Shown: positions 7,203 through 13,403 of the stretch, one piece after another
How the letters are laid out: every line of letters starts with the position of its first letter
How positions within the stretch are numbered: the stretch's first letter is position 1
Origin: an uncultured bacterium
GTDB lineage: Bacteria > CAIJMQ01
Direction: 5' to 3'
DNA: 13,403 bases
Assembly (NCBI GenBank): GCA_903821905.1
Contig: CAIJMQ010000071.1
Location: forward strand, 1-13,403
Program-made: the position numbers and the translations under genes
The notes under the pieces: generated by a model
The model's database searches: none
The model's input: only the letters and a program-made list of their open reading frames with translations
What the model was told of the DNA's origin: nothing

Positions 7203-8981
7203 TTATTTATCTCCCTTTTCTTGTTCAATTGGCTTGTTTAAAACATTTATTTTTATTTCAATCTTGATATCTCTAGGCCAAAATTCAAGAGTTATCAATG
7301 AATCGGCTTTTAGTGAATTTAGTACTGTTTTCTTGAGTATAATACCTGTTTCGTCATAATCAAAATGGTCATGCATTTTAAGATAAGGGGTGTCTTTTTC
7401 AACCACAGGTTTCTTATTGGTTTTATCAACCACTTTCACAGTAGCCAGTTTAGTGCCATTGAAGGATACGAGAATCCTCATGTCCGATTTAATCTCGCCT
7501 TTACTCTTGTCAACTGTTATGGAATCTTCAGCGAGTTTCGGCAAGTCGTATTGGATAATGTACATCGGAAGGTCAACACCCTGGGAAAAATCAAACTTTA
7601 AAGTTGCGGATAATCCCAGTTTTCCCGACTTGAGTAATTTTTTAAGATAATTTTGTTTGATAGTTACCGTTGAATGTTTAGTGTCCAATGTGTAATCAAC
7701 ACCATTAATCAAATTATATTCCTCGTTATAAATGCCAACCAATTGATTGCCGTTTAACTCCAGTTTAACTTTCAAATCATAAACATTAGTATTTATCTGA
7801 AAATAATTGTCCAAAGGAATTACAAATGAATTTGGGATGCCTAACCCTGCGTTTACACTTATGTTTTTAATTGTTTCATCTCTCCAAACTCTGTTTTTTC
7901 TATCAAAGTGTTCTCCGTTATCCCACCACATACAGGTCATACCATATTTATACGCAGTCTTGGCAATATAATCGTGATAATACCATTTTGATAACGTGTC
8001 GCTTTTTGCCAAAGTACCCCATTCACCTACAACAATAGGCAAATCGTTTTTAACGAATTTTTCATAAAGTTGCTTAAAAATTCTATCAGGATATTCTTTG
8101 TCTTTACTTGTACCCCAAGTAATTTTCCCCCATCCATTACTCACGAAATCCCATGGTGCATAATAATGAACTGAAAGGATTATATATTTGTCATGTGGTG
8201 CTTTAAAAGACTCTAATGTTTTCTCGCTATCATTTAGTAATCCACAAACCATAACAAGACGTTTATCATTATAACCGCCTGATAAACGGATTATTTTAAG
8301 AATCCTGTTGGTAAGGTCATCCATTTGTTTGTGGGTTAAATCATGCAATGTTTCAGGATTGTTAGGGTCTGTAGGTTTTTCTATCTTAACTCCCTCCCAA
8401 TCTCCGTTATTGGGTTCGTTAATAATTTCCAGTATCAATTTCTCATTCTTATTTTTGAATCTTTCCGCTATCTGCTCCCAGAGTTTTTCAAGTTTAATTA
8501 TCTGATTGTCATAATCATTCACATATTTACCTGTTTCCGGGTCAATTGCCATTTTTGACACCCATGTCCAAGAATCATGATGAATATCGATTATTGCATA
8601 AAAATCTTTTGCGAGTGCCCAATCTACAACTTGTTCGACTCTGTCCATCCATTTGGGGTCAACCTTATAATCAGGTGCAGGACCAATATGATCTGTCCAA
8701 GTTACAGGGAGCCGAATGCTTTTAAAACCCGAATTTTTAATGTCATCAAATGTATATTTTTCTATAGGTGGATTACCCCATGAGCTTTCTGTTGGTGTTG
8801 CATCCAGTGTATTGCCAAGATTCCAGCCTGGATTCATTTTCTTGACTGCATCTACTGGGCTGATGGCTTTGAAATTACTTACTGTTTTTTCCTGGGAATA
8901 GGTATTAACATAACAAATGCATAAAAATAAGACTATACTAAATACTGTTCTTGAAACTATTAGTTGTCTCAGTTTTTCCAT
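7203..8981 (-). CDS. GH5 (GH5_4-type) endoglucanase with X2-like and CBM46-like modules, upstream paralogue
   Basis: Secreted endo-beta-1,4-glucanase of 592 residues, first gene of a two-gene minus-strand operon. An N-terminal hydrophobic segment (about 12-23) followed by YVNTYSQ looks like a type I signal peptide. The barrel (about 38-385) shows GWNLGNTLD, the standard H134-H135-D motif, acid/base Glu189 in IINEP, VHYYAPWDF, nucleophile Glu320 in VVGEWG and WWDNG, all typical of GH5_4. It carries two loops absent from its paralogue, near residues 142-157 and 196-215. An X2/Ig-like domain (about 390-490) and a CBM46-like domain (about 490-580, with LEFWPRDIKIEI) follow. The start has GGGAG 5 bases upstream. 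GH5_4 enzymes are common xyloglucanases or broad beta-glucanases, which agrees with the GH74 gene nearby; the exact substrate is inferred. It is divergent from mfd across a 60-base gap. Confidence 0.93.
   Translation of the reverse strand: MEKLRQLIVSRTVFSIVLFLCICYVNTYSQEKTVSNFKAISPVDAVKKMNPGWNLGNTLDATPTESSWGNPPIEKYTFDDIKNSGFKSIRLPVTWTDHIGPAPDYKVDPKWMDRVEQVVDWALAKDFYAIIDIHHDSWTWVSKMAIDPETGKYVNDYDNQIIKLEKLWEQIAERFKNKNEKLILEIINEPNNGDWEGVKIEKPTDPNNPETLHDLTHKQMDDLTNRILKIIRLSGGYNDKRLVMVCGLLNDSEKTLESFKAPHDKYIILSVHYYAPWDFVSNGWGKITWGTSKDKEYPDRIFKQLYEKFVKNDLPIVVGEWGTLAKSDTLSKWYYHDYIAKTAYKYGMTCMWWDNGEHFDRKNRVWRDETIKNISVNAGLGIPNSFVIPLDNYFQINTNVYDLKVKLELNGNQLVGIYNEEYNLINGVDYTLDTKHSTVTIKQNYLKKLLKSGKLGLSATLKFDFSQGVDLPMYIIQYDLPKLAEDSITVDKSKGEIKSDMRILVSFNGTKLATVKVVDKTNKKPVVEKDTPYLKMHDHFDYDETGIILKKTVLNSLKADSLITLEFWPRDIKIEIKINVLNKPIEQEKGDK
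7211..7215 (-). promoter_or_regulatory. Ribosome binding site deciding the start of the downstream GH5 gene
   Basis: GGGAG on the minus strand, 9 bases before the ATG at 7201. It lies inside the last codons (EKGDK) of the upstream GH5 gene, which favours translational coupling and supports the 7201 start over an ATG at 7228. The same 12-base block AAAAGGGAGATA precedes the start of the upstream paralogue. Confidence 0.75.
8604..8915 (-). repeat. Diverged direct repeat, copy in upstream GH5 gene
   Basis: Partner of 6830-7138, encoding residues 23-126 of the upstream GH5 enzyme. The nucleotide sequences are also visibly close, for example around 8698-8760 versus 6928-6990. The shared region extends more weakly into the signal peptide and to the AAAAGGGAGATA leader. 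Confidence 0.85.
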
Positions 8982-9041
8982 AATATCTCCCTTTTATATT
9001 TAAGATAAGACACCGTATAATATATAAATATATAAACTAAC
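8982..9041. promoter_or_regulatory. Divergent promoter region between the GH5 operon and mfd
   Basis: A 60-base, very AT-rich gap separates the divergent GH5 operon and mfd, so both promoters must lie here or inside the genes. A perfect TATAAT sits on the plus strand at 9016-9021, 20 bases before the mfd ATG. No good TTGACA is found at 16-18 bases upstream (the 17-base position reads TTTATA). On the minus strand TATTAT (complement of 9017-9022) is a weak -10 candidate for the GH5 operon. The two sites would overlap. Confidence 0.5.
8987..8991 (-). promoter_or_regulatory. Ribosome binding site of the upstream GH5 gene
   Basis: GGGAG on the minus strand, 5 bases before the ATG at 8981. This strong site contrasts with the genes on the plus strand that lack one. 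Confidence 0.7.
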
Positions 9042-12000
9042 ATGTCAAATTCTCTTGAAAATATAACTGAACATCTTTATAAATGGCAGGCATTCAAGGA
9101 TATTATCTCTTCGCTTAAAAATCATGAAAAGATTTGGATACGTGGAGCATATAGGACCGGATTGGGTTTTCTGCTTGCAGGACTTAAGAAGAAACTCAAG
9201 ACTACGATTCTTGTTGTGCTTAAAGATGAAGAAGAGGCGCAAAGCCTATTTACTGATATAAAAGAATTTGCACCTGAAGGGACTTATTATCTTCCAAGTT
9301 GTGATTTTTTACTCAAGAGCTCGGATACGGTTTATGAAGAAACGCTTAATGAAAGAGTAACCAGTCTATATGGAATCTTAAATAACAATTCTTATCCTTT
9401 AGTAGTGATTCCACTTAAAAGTTTTATCCAAAGAATGACATCTTCTTCGTCTTTTGTTTCTTCTATATTTCACTTTAAAATTGGTGAGAGTAGAAGAGAG
9501 AAATTAATTAAAAAATTAGACCAGTTGGGTTATGAGCGGAAAGATATAGTTGAAGAGAGAGGACATTGGGCACTCCGCGGTTCTATTTTAGATATTTTCC
9601 CTTATTTTTATGATGACCCCTTAAGAATAGAATTTTCAGATGAAAAGATAGAATCAATTCGCCATTTTGACCCAACTACCCAGAAATCCACAATTAAACG
9701 CAAAGAAGCGATTATTCTTCCAAGAGGTGATATATCTTCTGGAGAAAAGAACTTCACAATTTTATCTTACTTACCTAAAAATACGGTTATATGTCTACAA
9801 GATAGTTTTGAACTTCAGGAACAATCTAACAAGTTATGGGAAGAAAAAGGATATGGAAATCTTCTTGAAACTTATTTTTTCAAATGGGCAAGAATGAGGA
9901 AGGAACTCTCTCCAAAAAATATATTCTTTACATCAGAGATACCTCAAAAACCGATTGGTATATATTCAAAAATCTTTTCTCTACCGTTTCAATCTCTGGA
10001 AGGTATTGGAGTTAGTTTAGATACGGTACAGGAGAAGATAAAAGAATGGCAGAAAGATAAATTCAGTATTTATTCGGTTTCTTATAATGAAGGAGAAAGG
10101 GAAAGACTTGAAGAAATCTTGAAAGAGAAAGGATTATACCCCAAAAGTAACACACATTTGGAAATCGGAAGAATAGATTCTGGTTTTCTCATCTCTTGCC
10201 TGAAATTTGTGATTTTAACAGATAAAGAGATTTTTTCTCGTTATAAGTTCCAAAGACCGTTCCATAAGTTTAAAGGCGGAGAAAGTATATCATCTGTATT
10301 TGATATTAAAAGAGGGGATTATGTGGTTCATTTGATTCACGGGATAGGCAGATACTTGGGTTTAAACGAAGTTAAAATTGAAGGCAAAAAGAAAGAATGT
10401 CTCATGGTTGAGTATGAAGCAGAAGCTATTTTATATGTACCTGTTGAAGGATTGAGTTTATTACATAAATATATTGGACTTGAGGGAAGAAGTCCTAAAC
10501 TTTCACATCTTGGTTCTTCTCAGTGGAGATACGAGAAAGAAAAAGTTTCAAGAGCTTGTAGAGATATAGCCTTTGATCTTCTTAATATGGAAGCTACAAG
10601 AAAAGCAAAAAAAGGTTTTGCTTTTTCTCCTGATACCCAGTGGCAAAGAGAATTTGAGGCGTCTTTTATATATGAGGAGACCGGTGACCAGCTCAAAGCA
10701 GTACAGGAAGTTAAAGAAGATATGGAAAAACACACACCTATGGACAGATTACTTTGTGGAGATGCTGGCTATGGAAAAACAGAAATAGCTATAAGGGCAG
10801 CTTTTAAAGCGGTGATGGATAATAAACAGGTTGCCATATTGGTTCCGACGACTATTCTCGCACAACAACATTGGTTAAATTTTAAGGATAGAATGAAAGA
10901 TTATCCAATCAGAGTGGAGATGCTGTCCAGGTTTGAGATACGGAAAGAACAACGTAAAATCATCAGTGATTTAAAAAATGGTAATGTAGATATAGTAATC
11001 GGGACACACAGACTTTTACAGAAAGATATAAGTTTTAAAGAGCTGGGACTTGTAATTGTCGATGAAGAACAGAGATTTGGAGTTTTACATAAAGAGAAAC
11101 TGAAAATCTTAAGGAAGACAGTTGATGTGCTAACTCTAACTGCTACACCTGTCCCCAGAACTCTTTATATAACACTTTCAGGTATAAGAGAACTTAGCAT
11201 GATAAATACACCGCCTCGTGATAGATTGGCGGTCAAAACTATCGTGGCTGAGTTTTCTAAAGAATTGGTCAAAGAAGCTATTAGAAACGAAATAACAAGA
11301 GGCGGACAAGTTTTTTTCCTGCATAATAGAGTGGAAAACATAACCCAAATTACAGATTTTGTAAAAGATCTTGTTCCTGATGCAAGAGTAGGATTTGCTC
11401 ATGGGCAAATGCATGAAAAAGAATTGGAAAAGATGATGGTTCTTTTTATTAATAAAGGAATAGACGTACTGGTTACTACAACTATAATAGAATCTGGTCT
11501 AGATATACCCAATGCGAATACAATAATTATAAACGATGCATATAAGTTCGGCTTAGCAGACCTTTATCAACTAAGGGGTAGGGTAGGTAGATATAAATTG
11601 CAGGCTTATGCTTATCTTTTAGTTCCTCCTCAAGAATTTCTTCCCGCTGAAGCGAAAAGGAGATTGCGTGCGCTGGAAGAATTTTCACATCTTGGTTCTG
11701 GCTTTCAATTGGCAATGCAGGATTTAGAAATTAGAGGTGCCGGTAATATTCTTGGTGAAGAACAACACGGACATATAATGAAGGTTGGTCTTGAACTGTA
11801 TATGAAAACATTGAAAGATTCAGTTGATAAATTAAAAGGCAAGAAAATAACCAAACAAATAAATCCTACAATAGATTTGGACATTTCTGCATATATACCT
11901 TCGAGTTATGTATCCGATGAATCAATTAAGTTATCTATCTATAAAAGAATCGCCGAACTGAACGAAGAAAAGGAAATTATTGAAATACAGAGGGAATTAA

Positions 12001-12299
12001 AAGACAGGTTTGGAGACATACCTCTTTGGACGAAATTACTACTTGATATCTCCCAAATTAGAATAAATGCTCAAAGGGCTGATATTGAACATATTACAAA
12101 AAAGGGTGACAATATTTTAGTAAGATTTACTAAAGAACAAAACCTACAAAGTAAAATAGGTCTCCTATCTTCGAAATATGCCAAGAAAGTTTCTGTTACC
12201 GCACAAGAAGAATTAAGTTTTCTTGTTTTACAAAATGATTCAAACTATGAGAAAATTATCAAGGAAACATTAGCATTATTGCAAGAATTTCTACGATAG
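9042..12299 (+). CDS. mfd: Transcription-repair coupling factor Mfd
   Basis: ATP-dependent DNA translocase of 1085 residues that removes RNA polymerase stalled at lesions and recruits UvrA, starting transcription-coupled excision repair in the cytoplasm. The N-terminal part (about 1-330) is the UvrB-like, UvrA-binding region. The RNA-polymerase interaction (CarD-like) domain begins near F420 (GDYVVHLIHGIGRYLG). The helicase core has Walker A GDAGYGKT (573-580), DEEQ (674-677) followed by RFG, TATPVPRT from 700, and motif VI QLRGRVGR (843-850). The C-terminal TRCF domain covers about 930-1030. It is slightly shorter than the roughly 1150-residue Escherichia coli and Bacillus subtilis proteins, but all core motifs are present. 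The start has no Shine-Dalgarno sequence and a TATAAT only 20 bases upstream, suggesting a short leader. The surA-like gene follows after 18 bases. Confidence 0.98.
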   Translation: MSNSLENITEHLYKWQAFKDIISSLKNHEKIWIRGAYRTGLGFLLAGLKKKLKTTILVVLKDEEEAQSLFTDIKEFAPEGTYYLPSCDFLLKSSDTVYEETLNERVTSLYGILNNNSYPLVVIPLKSFIQRMTSSSSFVSSIFHFKIGESRREKLIKKLDQLGYERKDIVEERGHWALRGSILDIFPYFYDDPLRIEFSDEKIESIRHFDPTTQKSTIKRKEAIILPRGDISSGEKNFTILSYLPKNTVICLQDSFELQEQSNKLWEEKGYGNLLETYFFKWARMRKELSPKNIFFTSEIPQKPIGIYSKIFSLPFQSLEGIGVSLDTVQEKIKEWQKDKFSIYSVSYNEGERERLEEILKEKGLYPKSNTHLEIGRIDSGFLISCLKFVILTDKEIFSRYKFQRPFHKFKGGESISSVFDIKRGDYVVHLIHGIGRYLGLNEVKIEGKKKECLMVEYEAEAILYVPVEGLSLLHKYIGLEGRSPKLSHLGSSQWRYEKEKVSRACRDIAFDLLNMEATRKAKKGFAFSPDTQWQREFEASFIYEETGDQLKAVQEVKEDMEKHTPMDRLLCGDAGYGKTEIAIRAAFKAVMDNKQVAILVPTTILAQQHWLNFKDRMKDYPIRVEMLSRFEIRKEQRKIISDLKNGNVDIVIGTHRLLQKDISFKELGLVIVDEEQRFGVLHKEKLKILRKTVDVLTLTATPVPRTLYITLSGIRELSMINTPPRDRLAVKTIVAEFSKELVKEAIRNEITRGGQVFFLHNRVENITQITDFVKDLVPDARVGFAHGQMHEKELEKMMVLFINKGIDVLVTTTIIESGLDIPNANTIIINDAYKFGLADLYQLRGRVGRYKLQAYAYLLVPPQEFLPAEAKRRLRALEEFSHLGSGFQLAMQDLEIRGAGNILGEEQHGHIMKVGLELYMKTLKDSVDKLKGKKITKQINPTIDLDISAYIPSSYVSDESIKLSIYKRIAELNEEKEIIEIQRELKDRFGDIPLWTKLLLDISQIRINAQRADIEHITKKGDNILVRFTKEQNLQSKIGLLSSKYAKKVSVTAQEELSFLVLQNDSNYEKIIKETLALLQEFLR

Positions 12300-12317
12300 A
12301 TTACAATATCCGACAAT

Positions 12318-13268
12318 ATGAAAAGTTTTAAACTTTTTTCTCTGGTAATCCTTTTTCAGATATTATTTATTACAAGTGGATATTCGGAGATTGTTGATTA
12401 TATTGCTGCAACAGTGAATAAGGAAATAATTACATACTCTGAACTAAAAGAAAAATTGGCGCCGGCTATAGAATATTACCAAAAAAACTATAGAGGGAAT
12501 GAGCTTGAAAAGTTATTAAATAAAGCAAAAGAAGAAATATTGAACAATGCAATAGAAGAAAAAGTCTTGCTAATAAATGCAGAAAATTCAAATATTGAAG
12601 TAACAGACGAAGAGATTGAAAAAAACATCGAGGAATTCAAGAAAAAATTCTCTACGTCTGATGAGTTTTACGTAGGATTAAAAAAAGAAGGAATTACACT
12701 GGCTGATTTTAAAGAAAAGACCAAATCTAGAATAAAAATCAGCAAGTTTATTAGATTAAATATTCTCAAAGATATAAGAATTACAGATGAAGAGATAACA
12801 AATGCATATAAAGAAAACAAAGAATCTTTTCTAATGCCAGGGCAGATAAAAATTTCGCAGATTTTGATTAAGCTTTCAGATAATAATGATGCAGAAAAAA
12901 GGGTAAATGAAATTTCACAAAAACTTGAAACGGGGGAAGATTTCTCTTCGCTTGCAAAATTATATTCAGAAGGACCAAATGCATCTTTAGGAGGAGATCT
13001 TGGTTTTGTTTCACTTGAAGAACTTAATCCCCAAATAAAAGAAGCTCTTGACAATATGGTAATTGGTGCATATACCAAACCCATACAAACTTCTGCGGGT
13101 TATCAAATAATAAAGTTAGAGGACAAAAAACCGTCCCAATATACACCGATTCTCGAAGTAAAGGATTTAATTAAAAAGAAACTTTACGACTTTAAAGTGA
13201 GCGAAGCATATGGAAAATGGATGGAAAGTGCCAAAAAGAATGTAGAGATAAATATATTTACTCTGTAA
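12318..13268 (+). CDS. surA: SurA-like periplasmic peptidyl-prolyl isomerase (single parvulin domain)
   Basis: Chaperone of 316 residues expected to assist folding of outer-membrane or secreted proteins. Residues 1-23 form a signal peptide (two lysines, hydrophobic core, probable cut after SGYS). A SurA-type N-terminal domain follows (about 24-165), starting with IVDYIAATVNKEIITYSEL, which matches the family's usual opening, and then charged helices. One parvulin rotamase domain lies at about 172-270, with ISQILI and GGDLGFV (225-231). A short helix (about 280-312) closes the protein. E. coli SurA has two parvulin domains and about 428 residues; single-domain relatives are common in other phyla. 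PpiD- or PrsA-like naming is possible, but there is no membrane anchor beyond the signal peptide and no lipobox. It lies 18 bases after mfd, without a Shine-Dalgarno sequence, and is probably co-transcribed with it. Confidence 0.9.
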   Translation: MKSFKLFSLVILFQILFITSGYSEIVDYIAATVNKEIITYSELKEKLAPAIEYYQKNYRGNELEKLLNKAKEEILNNAIEEKVLLINAENSNIEVTDEEIEKNIEEFKKKFSTSDEFYVGLKKEGITLADFKEKTKSRIKISKFIRLNILKDIRITDEEITNAYKENKESFLMPGQIKISQILIKLSDNNDAEKRVNEISQKLETGEDFSSLAKLYSEGPNASLGGDLGFVSLEELNPQIKEALDNMVIGAYTKPIQTSAGYQIIKLEDKKPSQYTPILEVKDLIKKKLYDFKVSEAYGKWMESAKKNVEINIFTL

Positions 13269-13333
13269 ATGTATAAATAATTCAAAGGATTTAGCAATAA
13301 AATTGTCTAATTAGTAGAAAAGGATGAAAAAAA

Positions 13334-13352
13334 TTGACAGGTAAGATATAAT
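13334..13352 (+). promoter_or_regulatory. TTGACA and TATAAT with a 7-base spacer upstream of the last gene
   Basis: Perfect consensus hexamers TTGACA (13334-13339) and TATAAT (13347-13352) are only 7 bases apart, against the usual 16-18 for sigma-70. The TATAAT is well placed for a start site near 13359 and a leader of about 23 bases containing the Shine-Dalgarno sequence. The role of the TTGACA is therefore uncertain. The 113-base gap after the surA-like gene (13269-13381) otherwise shows no clear terminator or RNA gene. Confidence 0.5.
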
Positions 13353-13368
13353 AACCCCATCATAAAAA

Positions 13369-13374
13369 AGGAGG
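13369..13374 (+). promoter_or_regulatory. Strong Shine-Dalgarno site of the last gene
   Basis: AGGAGG, 7 bases before the ATG at 13382. It is the strongest ribosome binding site in the window and supports a real gene starting there. Confidence 0.85.
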
Positions 13375-13381
13375 ATTAGGT

Positions 13382-13403
13382 ATGTTAGATAGATTTAAAG
13401 CAA
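13382..13403 (+). CDS. Start of an unidentified gene, cut by the window end
   Basis: Only seven codons are visible (MLDRFKA). The start is supported by AGGAGG 7 bases upstream and a TATAAT about 30 bases upstream. The product cannot be named from this. The strong initiation signals suggest a well-expressed gene, probably transcribed separately from mfd-surA. Confidence 0.65.

Noticed and set aside
7202-7228. ATG at 7228 as start of the downstream GH5 gene
   Set aside because: It would add nine charged residues (MNKKREINN) before the signal peptide and overlap the upstream gene. The ATG at 7201 has a well-spaced GGGAG and leads straight into the signal peptide.
8913-8923. Lipobox in the upstream GH5 protein
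   Set aside because: The residue before the Cys is Ile (LCIC), which does not fit lipoprotein signal peptidase sites; a type I signal peptide is more likely.
10520-10788. Short open frames on both strands inside mfd
   Set aside because: They overlap the conserved region leading to Walker A of Mfd and have no independent start signals or recognisable motifs.
12668-13084. Open frame of 138 codons on the minus strand inside the surA-like gene
   Set aside because: It lies wholly within a well-supported SurA-family gene, has a low-complexity Ser/Phe/Leu-rich product and no domain; it is an antisense shadow.
13269-13333. RNA gene or terminator after the surA-like gene
   Set aside because: I found no stable stem-loop, tRNA-like fold or T-tract; the sequence is plain AT-rich spacer.

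Overview
The window is an AT-rich bacterial chromosome segment with seven near-complete or complete genes and the first codons of an eighth. A periplasmic SurA-type chaperone with a signal peptide implies a Gram-negative-type cell envelope. The lineage cannot be fixed from sequence alone. The mix of mfd-surA, mixed Shine-Dalgarno use and a plant-polysaccharide locus without SusC/SusD or ABC genes would fit a poorly cultivated Gram-negative phylum (for example Omnitrophota, Elusimicrobiota or relatives), but this is only a guess.

Layout: (1) positions 2-5480, plus strand, hold a three-gene block with short gaps of 23 and 32 bases: a GH74 xyloglucanase-type enzyme whose N-terminus lies outside the window, a GH3 glycosidase without a visible signal peptide, and a 12-helix-type MFS transporter. 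(2) Positions 5522-8981, minus strand, hold two tandem GH5 endoglucanases of GH5_4 type, each followed by an X2-like domain and a CBM46-like C-terminus. They are separated by 1 base and are probably translationally coupled. (3) Positions 9042-13268, plus strand, hold the housekeeping pair mfd (transcription-repair coupling factor) and a surA-like peptidyl-prolyl isomerase. (4) A strongly SD-led gene begins at 13382 and runs off the window.

Taken together, the first five genes read as a compact beta-glucan locus, most likely for xyloglucan. Secreted GH5 and GH74 enzymes would cut the polymer outside the cell, the MFS protein would import short oligosaccharides, and the apparently cytosolic GH3 enzyme would release monosaccharides. 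Substrate and division of labour are inferred from family membership and gene order. No transcriptional regulator, alpha-xylosidase, galactosidase or fucosidase is visible here, so the locus may continue upstream.

The most notable signal is the mosaic relationship of the two GH5 paralogues: about 85% identical over the first ~104 residues after the signal peptide core, then abruptly much more divergent, with a changed active-site motif in the downstream copy. I see no CRISPR array, insertion sequence, tRNA or rRNA. No gene-free stretch exceeds about 115 bases.
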